The notes under the pieces: generated by a model
What the model was told of the DNA's origin: nothing
The model's database searches: none
What the model saw: only the letters and a program-made list of their open reading frames with translations
Made by a program: the position numbers and the translations under genes
Shown: piece by piece, positions 19,561-27,686 of the stretch
Layout of the letters: the number at the start of each line of letters is the position of its first letter
Numbering within the stretch: position 1 is the stretch's first letter
Assembly (NCBI RefSeq): GCF_002286775.1
Contig: NZ_NSGJ01000012.1
Location: 59,498 to 123,497 of the forward strand
DNA length: 64,000 nt
Reading direction: 5' to 3'
Source of the DNA: Myroides sp. N17-2
Lineage (GTDB): Bacteria; Bacteroidota; Bacteroidia; Flavobacteriales; Flavobacteriaceae

Positions 19561-19592
19561 AAAAGGCTTGAAGATTACTCCTCAAGCCTTTT
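19561..19592 (-). terminator. Rho-independent terminator
   Basis: A stem AAAAGGCTTGA / TCAAGCCTTTT lies 20 bp after the stop of the 134-residue gene on the minus strand. Confidence 0.8.
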
Positions 19593-19610
19593 ATATAAAA
19601 ATTTATACTA

Positions 19611-20015
19611 CTATCCATTCATAGCTACGTGAGACTCAAACTCTCCATCAGCCATCTCTATTGATAAGAAATGCCCTCCGAAGTATTCTCCTCCCTCATA
19701 GGTGAACTCTACCTCTGTATCTCCTGTAAAATATAAAGACAACAGGCTTAACTCTTCTCTAAAAGTATCTTCTGTCAGTCCCTCATTCTTTTCACTATAA
19801 ACGTCATAAAGCTCTTCTACGATGATATTCTTTCCTTCTTCAGCATACTTCTCTAATTGACTCACTACGTCATTTATATCTTTTAGAATCTCTTCTAACT
19901 CGTCATTGCCATTGTATAATGAAATGTTTATCTCCTCGTTACCTAGAGTATATTCCATTTCTAATGTCTCTTCGTCATACTCAGACGCCTTAAAATCTTG
20001 TGCTGTTAATTTCAT
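19611..20015 (-). CDS. Small acidic protein, DUF2004/DUF2262-like
   Basis: A 134-residue, very acidic soluble protein. The C-terminal EVEFTYEGGEYFGGHFLSIE stretch has the pattern I associate with DUF2004/DUF2262 proteins, several of which occur in immunity clusters. No toxin is adjacent. It is separated from the SUKH-like gene upstream by repeat copy C. Function is not known; the family call is tentative. Confidence 0.5.
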   Translation of the reverse strand: MKLTAQDFKASEYDEETLEMEYTLGNEEINISLYNGNDELEEILKDINDVVSQLEKYAEEGKNIIVEELYDVYSEKNEGLTEDTFREELSLLSLYFTGDTEVEFTYEGGEYFGGHFLSIEMADGEFESHVAMNG

Positions 20016-20032
20016 ATCTATTGTTTGCTTAA

Positions 20033-20189
20033 TACCTTAAATTTGCAGATAACATTTAAACGATAAATGAATTATACAAAACAGAGCAAAATTAGTGATT
20101 AAAGCACACTGTAGTGTGGTTTTAGAGCTAATTGAAGCTATGTAAAGTAGAATTTATTTGCAGTAAATGGTGGTTGCAGATTTAAGGTA
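20033..20189 (+). repeat. Dispersed 157-bp repeat, copy C
   Basis: Ends TACCTTAAATTTGCA and (reverse) TACCTTAAATCTGCA form a TIR different in sequence from that of copies A, B and D. The interior is the same family. The centre CACACTGTAGTGTG keeps its pairing through a paired change (CAT/ATG to CAC/GTG) relative to copy A. The right end overlaps the stop codon of the SUKH-like gene at 20182. Confidence 0.85.
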
Positions 20190-20808
20190 ATACTTTATCT
20201 ATTATTTCTATTAATTCGTCAGGAGTCATAAACGTATTCATAAACTCTTCTAAACTCCCTTCATTAGTCACTTCTCTAAAGAATACTTCGTGGTCTGTAC
20301 CAAATAGAGTGGGATTCTCTTGATTAGGATCTTCAACACAAATATAATAATGATCTGGAAAACCATAACTAAAAAACAACTGAATCATATCAGGATGCTT
20401 TAATCCTGTAGCTTTAGTTACCTCGCTAAAATCTACCTCATCTTCACATAGAAAATCACTACTCCACTCCTCATAATCCTCAGTTCCTTCTTTATAAGGT
20501 GTGAAGGGCAGCGCTGTCCAAAATACTTGTCCTCTTCCTTCTTCAGTATCTACATAATAGTCAGCGATCATCTTATTAAAGAATGCCTGTCTATCAGTAG
20601 CAATCAACTCTTGATGCCCATCGACATACTCTCCTATTCCATAAATTGGCTCTTGATCATCAGCCTCTGCCCAAGGCGTATCTTCAGGTTTTGGATATAG
20701 TACAGTACTAAATCTAATAGCTATTAAATCCTCAGCTAAAGACTTCCCTTTTACTTGACTAATATCACCACCTAAAGCCTTTATTCTATCTAATATAGTT
20801 TGTTTCAT
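20182..20808 (-). CDS. SUKH (SMI1/KNR4)-like immunity-type protein
   Basis: A 208-residue soluble acidic protein. The C-terminal half (FPDHYYICVEDPNQENPTLF then a DHEVF block) resembles the end of the SMI1/KNR4 or SUKH fold, a superfamily that supplies immunity proteins for polymorphic toxins. No toxin gene is next to it. The last codons and stop lie in the terminal repeat of copy C, so the repeat may have replaced the original C-terminus. It follows the deoxyribosyltransferase-like gene by 9 bp and the two are probably co-transcribed. Confidence 0.55.
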   Translation of the reverse strand: MKQTILDRIKALGGDISQVKGKSLAEDLIAIRFSTVLYPKPEDTPWAEADDQEPIYGIGEYVDGHQELIATDRQAFFNKMIADYYVDTEEGRGQVFWTALPFTPYKEGTEDYEEWSSDFLCEDEVDFSEVTKATGLKHPDMIQLFFSYGFPDHYYICVEDPNQENPTLFGTDHEVFFREVTNEGSLEEFMNTFMTPDELIEIIDKVLP

Positions 20809-20817
20809 ATTTTTAAT

Positions 20818-21468
20818 CTATTCGTTTTTATCCCAAACTCTCCATTCTTTGCTACAATACCCTGTCACCATATCTAATACATCATCTACCTTATCTCTCC
20901 ACTGAGGCACTACATCATATACTTTCGCCAATGCAGTCAATGTTTCTATTGCTCTCACTTGCCTTCCTCCTTGAGCTTTATATTCTTTTAGATAAGCTAA
21001 TACCTCAGCAGTGAAAGTCTGCTGTCCATTAATTAACAAATCTAATATATACTGCCTAAGCATAACATCTAATTTGACTTGAGGTAGTATATTTCGCAGC
21101 TGAATGCCTAAGTCCTCTATATTCTTATAAAGGATGTGATAATCAGCGAGACCAAACATTGTAGTTGAGTGAGAAACATCAGTCTGACGTAGATAAACCA
21201 CAGGCTTTCCTTGTGATTTAGCATATCCTGCCTCTATTCCTATCCCGATACCCTTATCTGTTGTCTCTGCCAATAAGCAGCAACTCTCATCAATATCTTT
21301 CATTGCCTGAATCATCATCTCTTTCTCCTGATGAAGTGTGAATGTATACTGTTCTATAAACACAAATGGCTTATATTCGATAGCTTCTATCTCTTCTTTT
21401 ATCCTATCTGTAACTTCTCTTAACTCCTGTTGCATAGAGAAACTACACGAAATATATATTTGTTCCAT
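20818..21468 (-). CDS. Nucleoside 2-deoxyribosyltransferase-fold protein
   Basis: The N-terminal ~120 residues have the pattern of the deoxyribosyltransferase family: IYISCSF start, a ESCCLLAETTDKGIGIGIE segment with the catalytic-type Glu, then GYAKSQGKPVVYLR. The remaining ~95 residues are helical and of unknown family. Members of this fold cleave N-glycosidic bonds of nucleosides, and related proteins act in signalling or defence. The substrate here is unknown. It lies 9 bp upstream of the SUKH-like gene on the same strand. Confidence 0.6.
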   Translation of the reverse strand: MEQIYISCSFSMQQELREVTDRIKEEIEAIEYKPFVFIEQYTFTLHQEKEMMIQAMKDIDESCCLLAETTDKGIGIGIEAGYAKSQGKPVVYLRQTDVSHSTTMFGLADYHILYKNIEDLGIQLRNILPQVKLDVMLRQYILDLLINGQQTFTAEVLAYLKEYKAQGGRQVRAIETLTALAKVYDVVPQWRDKVDDVLDMVTGYCSKEWRVWDKNE

Positions 21469-21592
21469 ATTACCTTATATCCATTCAAATATATTTAAAA
21501 AATCAGACATTTTATTCATAAAAACACATGTTTGTATCTTTTGTAATCACTGATAATCAACAGTTTTAAATACCTTTTTTTATTACAAATCG

Positions 21593-21600
21593 TATATTTG
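21593..21600 (+). promoter_or_regulatory. -7 promoter element
   Basis: TATATTTG is an exact TAnnTTTG match 17 nt before the ATG of the lipoprotein gene at 21618. Confidence 0.6.
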
Positions 21601-21617
21601 TCTAAATACTATAGAAA

Positions 21618-22586
21618 ATGAAAAAATTAATCCTACTAAGTTTATTGTGTTTTACAGGCTTATTTACTTCTTGTAATACGAGTTCTAATCCTTACTGGAT
21701 AGATAATCCTACTAATGATCCAATTACTGTATATATAGACGATACTGCCTATGATATACCTCCTATTACTAAATTAGAAATAGATCTAGCATATGGTAAA
21801 CATCAACTAAAGTTCAATAATCAAGAACTTACTTTCCACAATGGCGGTCGCACCAATAAAGGGCAAGCTATTATCAATCCTACTCAAAGCACCTACATAT
21901 TCTATAAACAATTATTTATGAATGAGAATGATGAACGGGCTACTGAAGAATATGCATCTTGGGCATTAAAAACTCAAAGTGACTCTATTCGTTTAAAAGT
22001 AAATGATACCATTACCACTATTTTTGTCCCTTTTCAAGCCTCTAATAATATCTTCATTAGTAAATCAGATTTTGATTGGAAATATAATATAGATGAACCA
22101 ATGCCTGAGGGACTAAGGCTTACTAATCCTATTATCACAAGAAATAATCGCCAATTAGCCAATGACCCCAATTATCAAGCTGGTAAATTTCAAGAGACTA
22201 TCTATAAAATATATAGAGAGCAAGAATTTAAAGATTTCATCGCGCAAGTTAGTGAAGACAAACTTACCTTCTTATTAGAAAAGACACCTTATGCTGATTT
22301 GCCAAAAGTTAGAATAAAACTAACTAAACTCAATGACATTACTGATCCAGAATACAGAAAAGCTTTAGAAGAACAAGTACAAGAATTCAACCAATGGCTA
22401 GATATGAAGGGAAGTAAATCTACTGACGAATTTAAGGATGTGCTTATGGGACAGCAACTAAACAAACTGAAATCTGAGTTTTTAAATAAACATCCTCAAG
22501 ATTATTCTTTTAATCAGGCAGTTGCAGAGTTTGAAGAACAGAAGAATCTATTTATGAGATTTCAATTAAATATCATAGAGAAATAA
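21618..22586 (+). CDS. Lipoprotein of unknown function
   Basis: A 322-residue protein with a lipoprotein signal peptide: MKKLILLSLLCFTGLFTSC, the lipobox Cys being about residue 19. The first half is rich in beta-forming segments (short DDTAYDIPP and YGKHQLKFNNQELTF motifs) and the C-terminal third is helical and charged. I do not recognise a domain. It has its own promoter and terminator, so it is a single-gene unit, probably anchored in the outer membrane or the inner leaflet. Confidence 0.65.
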   Translation: MKKLILLSLLCFTGLFTSCNTSSNPYWIDNPTNDPITVYIDDTAYDIPPITKLEIDLAYGKHQLKFNNQELTFHNGGRTNKGQAIINPTQSTYIFYKQLFMNENDERATEEYASWALKTQSDSIRLKVNDTITTIFVPFQASNNIFISKSDFDWKYNIDEPMPEGLRLTNPIITRNNRQLANDPNYQAGKFQETIYKIYREQEFKDFIAQVSEDKLTFLLEKTPYADLPKVRIKLTKLNDITDPEYRKALEEQVQEFNQWLDMKGSKSTDEFKDVLMGQQLNKLKSEFLNKHPQDYSFNQAVAEFEEQKNLFMRFQLNIIEK

Positions 22587-22594
22587 CCTAACTA

Positions 22595-22626
22595 ATAAAG
22601 GCTATCCAATACTAGGTAGCCTTTAT
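22595..22626 (+). terminator. Rho-independent terminator
   Basis: AAAGGCTATCC pairs with GGTAGCCTTT (one mismatch) after the stop of the lipoprotein gene, followed by T-rich DNA. Confidence 0.8.
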
Positions 22627-22746
22627 TTATTTAATACATCACACTATAAAATCTATTCGTTGACATACACCTGTTTTATACTAATCTTTTTCTCCTAACT
22701 TCTTACCTAATTATATAGCATTACAGGATCTTAAGATTATCTATAC

Positions 22747-22859
22747 TTGCCGATGTCGGCAAAAAAAACTTACATAACTAGATAATTAAACATATAAACT
22801 TGCCGATAACGGCAAATTTATAATTACATTTATAGCCAATCATTTGCCGATATAGGCAA
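22747..22859 (+). promoter_or_regulatory. Three palindromic operator-like sites
   Basis: Three 16-bp sites share the form TTGCCGATnnnGGCAA: TTGCCGATGTCGGCAA (22747-22762), TTGCCGATAACGGCAA (22800-22815) and TTGCCGATATAGGCAA (22844-22859). Start-to-start spacings are 53 and 44 bp. They are the only GC-rich motifs in this AT-rich gap and precede the HTH-Fic gene by 15 bp. Autoregulation by the Fic protein's HTH is the obvious inference. Confidence 0.75.
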
Positions 22860-22874
22860 AACACGAATAATCCT

Positions 22875-23765
22875 ATGAACTATATTTCAGTTAAAGAGTT
22901 TGCTATCAAATGGAATGTCTCAGAAAGAACAGCACGTAACTACTGTACCACAGGTAAGATACAAGGGGCTTTTATAACTGGCAAAACTTGGAATATACCA
23001 GCAGATGCTCCAATACCACAAAAAGCACAAACTAGAAAGTTTAGTAACAATCTCCTTTTAAATCACTTAAAAGAACAAAAAGATATGAAACTAAAAGGAG
23101 GTATCTATCATCGTACGCAGATAGATCTGACTTATAATTCTAACAGAATAGAGGGAAGTAAACTTACACAAGATCAGACGCGATATATATTCGAGACCAA
23201 TACTATAGGTGCTACTAAGGATAGTGTGAATGTGGATGACATCATAGAAACGACAAATCACTTTAGTTGTATAAATCTAATCATAGATAAAGCGAAAGTG
23301 AAGCTAACTGAATCACTTATTAAAGAACTACACTACATGCTTAAATCTGGTACGTCTGATGCACGTAAAGAGTGGTTTAATGTAGGTGATTATAAGAAAC
23401 TCCCTAATGAAGTGGGAGGCAATAAAACCTGTCAGCCAAAGGAAGTATCTAGTAAAATGAAAGAACTACTTACCTCGTATAATAACATAGATAACAAATC
23501 AATAGAGGACATCATAGACTTCCACTATCACTTCGAAATAATCCATCCATTCCAAGATGGCAATGGTCGTGTAGGTCGTCTAATTATGTTTAAAGAATGT
23601 CTTGCGAATAATATTGTTCCATTTATTATTGAAGATGACATCAAAATGTTTTATTATCGCGGTTTACAAGAATGGTCAACTATTAAAGAATATCTACTAG
23701 ATACCTGTCTTTCTGCTCAAGATCAGTACAAAGCCATCCTAGACTATTTCGAAATTAAATATTAG
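22875..23765 (+). CDS. Fic family protein with N-terminal helix-turn-helix
   Basis: The first ~45 residues (VKEFAIKWNVSERTARNYC, then GKIQGAFITGKTWNIP) form a MerR/excisionase-type HTH. The Fic domain follows, with the active-site loop HPFQDGNGRVGR at residue 224, the full canonical motif for AMP transfer (catalytic His224 and the anion-binding nest). An inhibitory helix motif SNRIEG (Ser89, Glu93, Gly94) before the domain marks a class II self-inhibited Fic. It probably adenylylates (or otherwise modifies) a protein; the target is unknown. Three palindromes upstream suggest self-regulation. Confidence 0.88.
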   Translation: MNYISVKEFAIKWNVSERTARNYCTTGKIQGAFITGKTWNIPADAPIPQKAQTRKFSNNLLLNHLKEQKDMKLKGGIYHRTQIDLTYNSNRIEGSKLTQDQTRYIFETNTIGATKDSVNVDDIIETTNHFSCINLIIDKAKVKLTESLIKELHYMLKSGTSDARKEWFNVGDYKKLPNEVGGNKTCQPKEVSSKMKELLTSYNNIDNKSIEDIIDFHYHFEIIHPFQDGNGRVGRLIMFKECLANNIVPFIIEDDIKMFYYRGLQEWSTIKEYLLDTCLSAQDQYKAILDYFEIKY

Positions 23766-23789
23766 TTACTAAATAAAAACAATCCCCCC

Positions 23790-23900
23790 TCCCGCTTCTT
23801 GCTGAATAATAGCATATTTATAGCACCATTCCTGCTCACAGCCCTTCTGTCAGCAACAACACTGCACGCGTAGGACAGGCACTCGGCAATGAGTATAGAT
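23790..23900. other. GC-rich intergenic island
   Basis: Bases 23821-23880 have 34 G/C of 60, far above the ~34% of surrounding DNA. A 61-codon minus-strand frame (23762-23947) covers it and reads fluently but has no recognised domain. It could be a short gene, a structured RNA, or the trace of a transferred segment. I see no clear promoter. Confidence 0.35.
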
Positions 23901-23942
23901 AATCGTAAAAATATGACACCCCCATTTATCTGTGTCTTTAAT

Positions 23943-23981
23943 AACAAAAAAAACCTCGAATAGGATTATCTATTCGAGGTT
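23943..23981 (-). terminator. Rho-independent terminator
   Basis: A 12-bp perfect stem (AACCTCGAATAG / CTATTCGAGGTT, 23952-23963 and 23970-23981) with a 6-nt loop is followed on the minus strand by a T-run (23951-23943). It terminates the lipoprotein gene at 24006. Confidence 0.88.
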
Positions 23982-24005
23982 GATTAGTTCAACACTTATT
24001 CTAAG

Positions 24006-24587
24006 TTAAAACTCATATACTTCAAGTTGTTTCTCATCGAATACAACTTCAGCGTGTCCACTTGGTGCATCATAAGTGGCTTTAGCAACCACAGATGGAT
24101 TAGATGGATATGTTCCATTAGCATATACTAACGACTTCCACTCTCCACCTGATTTCACAGTTAGAACTTTCCAATCGTTTTCAACTGTTGGTTCAACAAA
24201 AACAGGGCTTTGCATTACCGTAAACTTCGTTATTAATTTATAGTTTGAATCTAATAATAACATTGTACATCCTCCTGAACCACAGAAATAAGAACCTGAT
24301 AAGCTTACAAAAGTCTCTTTCTTGCCATCGTTATTTAAGTCTATCGAATATAACTTAAACTGACGATCAGTTTCTGTCATTGCCTTTAAATCAGCATCTG
24401 TCAAAAGCTCATTCTTAATAAAATTACTTACTCCTAACACCACGTCTGATGCTAAAGCATCTGCCTTAGGTTCTTGAAACTCTATTACCTCTTCTAGAGG
24501 TTCGATAGTCTCTATCTTCTTTTCTTTCTTACACGAAGTCAATGCTAGTCCTCCACATAAAACAACTAGTATACTTAATCTTTTCAT
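24006..24587 (-). CDS. Lipoprotein of unknown function
   Basis: The start is placed at 24587, where MKRLSILVVLCGGLALTSC forms a lipoprotein signal peptide; an upstream in-frame ATG at 24617 would add ten residues that spoil it. The 193-residue product has an acidic stretch after the lipobox. Near residue 95, DLNNDGKKETFVSLSGSYF resembles a dockerin/EF-hand-like loop, with a CGSGGC segment just after it. Proteins with this arrangement are common in Bacteroidetes, but the role is unknown. It is a single gene. Confidence 0.65.
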   Translation of the reverse strand: MKRLSILVVLCGGLALTSCKKEKKIETIEPLEEVIEFQEPKADALASDVVLGVSNFIKNELLTDADLKAMTETDRQFKLYSIDLNNDGKKETFVSLSGSYFCGSGGCTMLLLDSNYKLITKFTVMQSPVFVEPTVENDWKVLTVKSGGEWKSLVYANGTYPSNPSVVAKATYDAPSGHAEVVFDEKQLEVYEF

Positions 24588-24764
24588 ACCTTTTATAAAA
24601 TCATTTAGATTGTACAAATATGGACAAAGAAGTTTGATTTGCCCTCATTAAAGTAACTTATTTTTAAGCGCTACTATTGCTTTTTTTCTTTCTAAAATAG
24701 TATGTAACAAAACACTGACAACAAACACCTTATACATCAATAGAATAATATAGACACGAAGATG

Positions 24765-25196
24765 TTATTTTAAGATTGGCTTTAATAACTCTAGAGCTCG
24801 TTTACCCTCTTCTTCTAACAGAATTACAGCAGGGGTCATCGAGAAATAACCTCCACCAAAACCAACTCTTACTTCGAATATTTGGAATCCAAAAACTCTA
24901 CCTGATGGTGTGTAACGCAACGATAATCTAAATGCACAATCATCAGGCTCTGTTGGAATCTTCGATAATGTATCAAAATCCAACTGATGTAGATGCTCTG
25001 ATACTTGGTTTATATACTCTCTTCTAAAGTGAATCTCTTTATACTTAAGTCTTTCGTCTGTCAATGGGCATCTCACTAAGACTAGGTACTTATGACCTAG
25101 CATTCCTAGCTTCTTCATATAAGTAAACAAATCATAATAATACTCTTCTTTCTTCGGATCCTTAGGGCCTACAATGATATTCTTATTCTCTTCCAT
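24765..25196 (-). CDS. Hypothetical protein
   Basis: A 143-residue soluble protein of unknown family, with basic and aromatic residues through the middle and a Gly-rich turn (VGFGGGYFSM) before a helical C-terminus. The frame stays open to a GTG at 25217, but I prefer the ATG at 25196 (MEENKNIIVG). It is divergent from the PadR-type regulator. No motif suggests a function. Confidence 0.55.
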   Translation of the reverse strand: MEENKNIIVGPKDPKKEEYYYDLFTYMKKLGMLGHKYLVLVRCPLTDERLKYKEIHFRREYINQVSEHLHQLDFDTLSKIPTEPDDCAFRLSLRYTPSGRVFGFQIFEVRVGFGGGYFSMTPAVILLEEEGKRALELLKPILK

Positions 25197-25303
25197 AACT
25201 TTATTTTTTATTAACACTATTCAAAATTACCAAACAATTCAAACAATTACTTACACTAATCAAATATTTACACACCTAAACATAAAAAGTATCTAAAAAG
25301 TAT

Positions 25304-25324
25304 ATACCTAAGATTTGGAGGTAT
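25304..25324. promoter_or_regulatory. Likely PadR operator
   Basis: Inverted repeat ATACCT (25304-25309) and AGGTAT (25319-25324) with a 9-bp spacer straddles the -33 TTTG of the padR-like promoter. That is the position and form expected for an autorepressor site; the assignment is inference. Confidence 0.55.
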
Positions 25325-25344
25325 CAATATTTTTTATACATTTG
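25314..25344 (+). promoter_or_regulatory. Promoter of the padR-paralog operon
   Basis: TTTG (25314-25317), 19 bp, TACATTTG (25337-25344): an exact Bacteroidetes-type promoter ending 21 nt before the PadR start codon. Confidence 0.8.
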
Positions 25345-25365
25345 ACATACATAAGAATCTTAAGT

Positions 25366-25701
25366 ATGAAAAAGCAACAACAATTATATAAAGGAAGTCT
25401 CAATGCCATCATTATGAAATTACTTGATCAGAATGGGCGAATGTATGGATATGAGATTACTCAAAAGGTTAAGGAAGTAACCGAAGGTGAGATGAGTTTA
25501 ACAGAGGGGGCGCTCTACCCTGCCCTACATAAACTAGAGGCTGACGGTTTCTTAGATGTAGAACTAGAACGTGTAGACGGCAGAGTCCGCAAGTACTATA
25601 AGTTAACAGAATCAGGAGTGAAAGAAACTACTTCTAAAATGGAAGAGCTTGAAAGCTTTATCCGCAATATGCAGAACATAGTTAACCCTAAGTTAGCTTA
25701 A
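25366..25701 (+). CDS. PadR family transcriptional regulator
   Basis: The 111-residue winged-helix repressor is recognised by GSLNAIIMKLLDQNGRMYGYEITQKV, LTEGALYPALHKLEADGFL and RKYYKLTESG, in the normal PadR order. The start is the ATG at 25366; a longer frame reaches back into the promoter and is rejected. It heads a run of five membrane-protein paralogs (25722-28980) on the same strand and probably represses them and itself. PadR genes followed by HAAS-type membrane proteins are a known association; here it is repeated fivefold. Confidence 0.9.
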   Translation: MKKQQQLYKGSLNAIIMKLLDQNGRMYGYEITQKVKEVTEGEMSLTEGALYPALHKLEADGFLDVELERVDGRVRKYYKLTESGVKETTSKMEELESFIRNMQNIVNPKLA

Positions 25702-25721
25702 CCTACTAAAAACTAAATGCT

Positions 25722-26363
25722 ATGAAAACACTAACTATCGACCAACAGAATCTAATTATTGCAGAAATAGCAAGATACAATATTCGCTTCAACAATATTA
25801 AAGATGAATTAACTGACCACATCTTTTGTGAAATAGAAGAATTATGTAATACAGAACATAGCTTTGAACAGGCCTTTATCATAGTGTTTGATAAGTGGCA
25901 CATTCTCTTAAATCCTAGAAAGGACTTAAAATACAAAAATGTTCCTTCTTTTATATCCAATACTTGGTATAATAGTGATGATAACAGATGGAGGATTGCA
26001 GGATGTATTACAATGCTTTTTTTTATATTAAACTTAGTTATCTTAAAATTAGATAATATAACACAAACAGTTAGCTTTCTTTCAATTAGCTTCATAGGAT
26101 TTGTTTTATCTATTCTTCTATTAATAAAGAACCGTAAAAGACATAATTATAGAGCTTCTTTTTTAAACCTAAAAGCTACGATATCTGGAAGTATATTATT
26201 GTTATTTACACTCATACTTGGTCTCAAAGCATATAGACTTATAAATAATGATTTTAATATAGGAGATTTTGATATACTATCATTAATTGCATTTTATCAT
26301 TTTATCAACGTTACATTGTTACTCAGGGATAATAATAAATATCGCGTAAAACAGTTTGCTTAA
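25722..26363 (+). CDS. HAAS-like membrane protein, paralog 1
   Basis: A 213-residue protein. The N-terminal ~60 residues (helical, with the block LTDHIFCEIEEL, then a KWH) are shared with the four following genes and resemble the HAAS domain found in membrane proteins next to PadR regulators. About four hydrophobic segments fill the rest. This copy is the most diverged of the first four. It starts 20 bp after the PadR gene, so the set is one operon. The role, perhaps sensing envelope conditions for PadR, is inference. Confidence 0.7.
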   Translation: MKTLTIDQQNLIIAEIARYNIRFNNIKDELTDHIFCEIEELCNTEHSFEQAFIIVFDKWHILLNPRKDLKYKNVPSFISNTWYNSDDNRWRIAGCITMLFFILNLVILKLDNITQTVSFLSISFIGFVLSILLLIKNRKRHNYRASFLNLKATISGSILLLFTLILGLKAYRLINNDFNIGDFDILSLIAFYHFINVTLLLRDNNKYRVKQFA

Positions 26364-26374
26364 AAGAATTAGCT

Positions 26375-27010
26375 ATGAAAACACTATCTTCTGACCATGT
26401 AAAACAAATAGAGGATATCTTAACCAACAGATATAATATCAAGTATCAAGATACCCGTGAGGAAATACTTGACCACATCGCCTGTGAAGTAGAGGAGCTG
26501 ATGAATGGGGGAGCATACTTTAGTGAAGCTCTAGATGAAATCTTTAAAAAATGGCATCCTAGATTACTACTTGAATACTTTGGGATTTATAAAGGTATTC
26601 CTAAGTTTATAGCTCAGCCTATAGGTAAACTTATTAATCAACCTAATTGGGCTACATACCTCTTGACTTTTATTGTATCTGTTGGATTCACAGTTTTTTT
26701 AAGCATCCTTGAAATAAATGCTTTGACAGCTTTTGTGTCAATACTAACAATTACCGTATTAGTGACAACAATTTCACTGTATAATACTAGAAAACTAAAA
26801 GGATATTACTTAGATATATACAAACGATTATTAGTTATGGAAATCAGCTTAAGTGTTCTTTTATTTGTTCTGATGACCTTTTTAGATGACTTACTACAGT
26901 TAAACTATAAAAGTATAGATACTGTAGTTATGTATCACTTTAGTATTACTTGGTTTCATATCTATTTATTCAGAAACTTAATAAAAAAAGGTCAATTAAG
27001 TCCATCTTAA
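26375..27010 (+). CDS. HAAS-like membrane protein, paralog 2
   Basis: A 211-residue member of the same family. The N-terminal ~60 residues include YNIKYQDTREEILDHIACE then VEELMNGGAYFSEAL and a KWHP, nearly identical to paralogs 3 and 4. The membrane half, with four or so hydrophobic helices, shows little identity to theirs. It starts 11 bp after paralog 1. Function unknown beyond the PadR-HAAS association. Confidence 0.7.
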   Translation: MKTLSSDHVKQIEDILTNRYNIKYQDTREEILDHIACEVEELMNGGAYFSEALDEIFKKWHPRLLLEYFGIYKGIPKFIAQPIGKLINQPNWATYLLTFIVSVGFTVFLSILEINALTAFVSILTITVLVTTISLYNTRKLKGYYLDIYKRLLVMEISLSVLLFVLMTFLDDLLQLNYKSIDTVVMYHFSITWFHIYLFRNLIKKGQLSPS

Positions 27011-27032
27011 CTCCTAACTAATAACACTAATT

Positions 27033-27686
27033 ATGAAAACACTAACTACCGACCAAATAAAACAAATAGAGGACTTTCTAATCTCTCAATATAATATCAA
27101 GTATCAAGACACACGTGATGAAGTACTTGATCATATCGCCTGTGAGGTGGAAGAGTTAATGAATGAGGGTGCATACTTTAGTGAAGCGTTTAAATTAACG
27201 ATAGCTAAGTGGCACAGTCAATTAAAACCTTCATTACTACTAATGAAGAAAACGCCTAGACTTATAGTAAATACATTTATCAGACAAGATGTAAAAGCGT
27301 TAACAGGATTTTTCTGTATAACTGCATTAGGTGTGATTAGTACTTATTCTTTCCTATCAAATTATATTTCACTAATATTTCTTGCGTTCTTACTTTCTGC
27401 TTCTAATATTATGTTATATGGTGTTACGAAATATGCTAAAACAAAAGTAGTTAACTATAAAACGGATTATTGTAAAGAACAAATAACTGTATTAAGTTGG
27501 TTTAGCTTCTTCTTAATTGATGTGATGGTATTCATTCTTTATATAGATGTACATCCAAATGCTTTAGTCTATGTGAACCCTTTAATGTTATTCTTTGCGT
27601 TATTTATGAGTTGTGCAATTGGATATTTCATTGTGAAACTCCAAAAGGAATACACTAAAGCCTCATCTTCAATACAACAATTATGA
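27033..27686 (+). CDS. HAAS-like membrane protein, paralog 3
   Basis: A 217-residue family member. Its first ~150 bp are almost identical in DNA to those of paralog 4 (27683), including the YNIKYQDTRDEVLDHIACE block; the membrane region then diverges fully. Four or so hydrophobic segments follow. The stop overlaps the start of paralog 4 (ATGA), so translation is likely coupled. The sharp change from near-identity to no similarity suggests gene conversion or a fixed N-terminal function. Confidence 0.7.
   Translation: MKTLTTDQIKQIEDFLISQYNIKYQDTRDEVLDHIACEVEELMNEGAYFSEAFKLTIAKWHSQLKPSLLLMKKTPRLIVNTFIRQDVKALTGFFCITALGVISTYSFLSNYISLIFLAFLLSASNIMLYGVTKYAKTKVVNYKTDYCKEQITVLSWFSFFLIDVMVFILYIDVHPNALVYVNPLMLFFALFMSCAIGYFIVKLQKEYTKASSSIQQL

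Noticed and set aside
25706..26095. 129-codon minus-strand frame opposite the first HAAS-like gene
   Set aside because: It is entirely antisense to a well-supported paralog and has no domain of its own.
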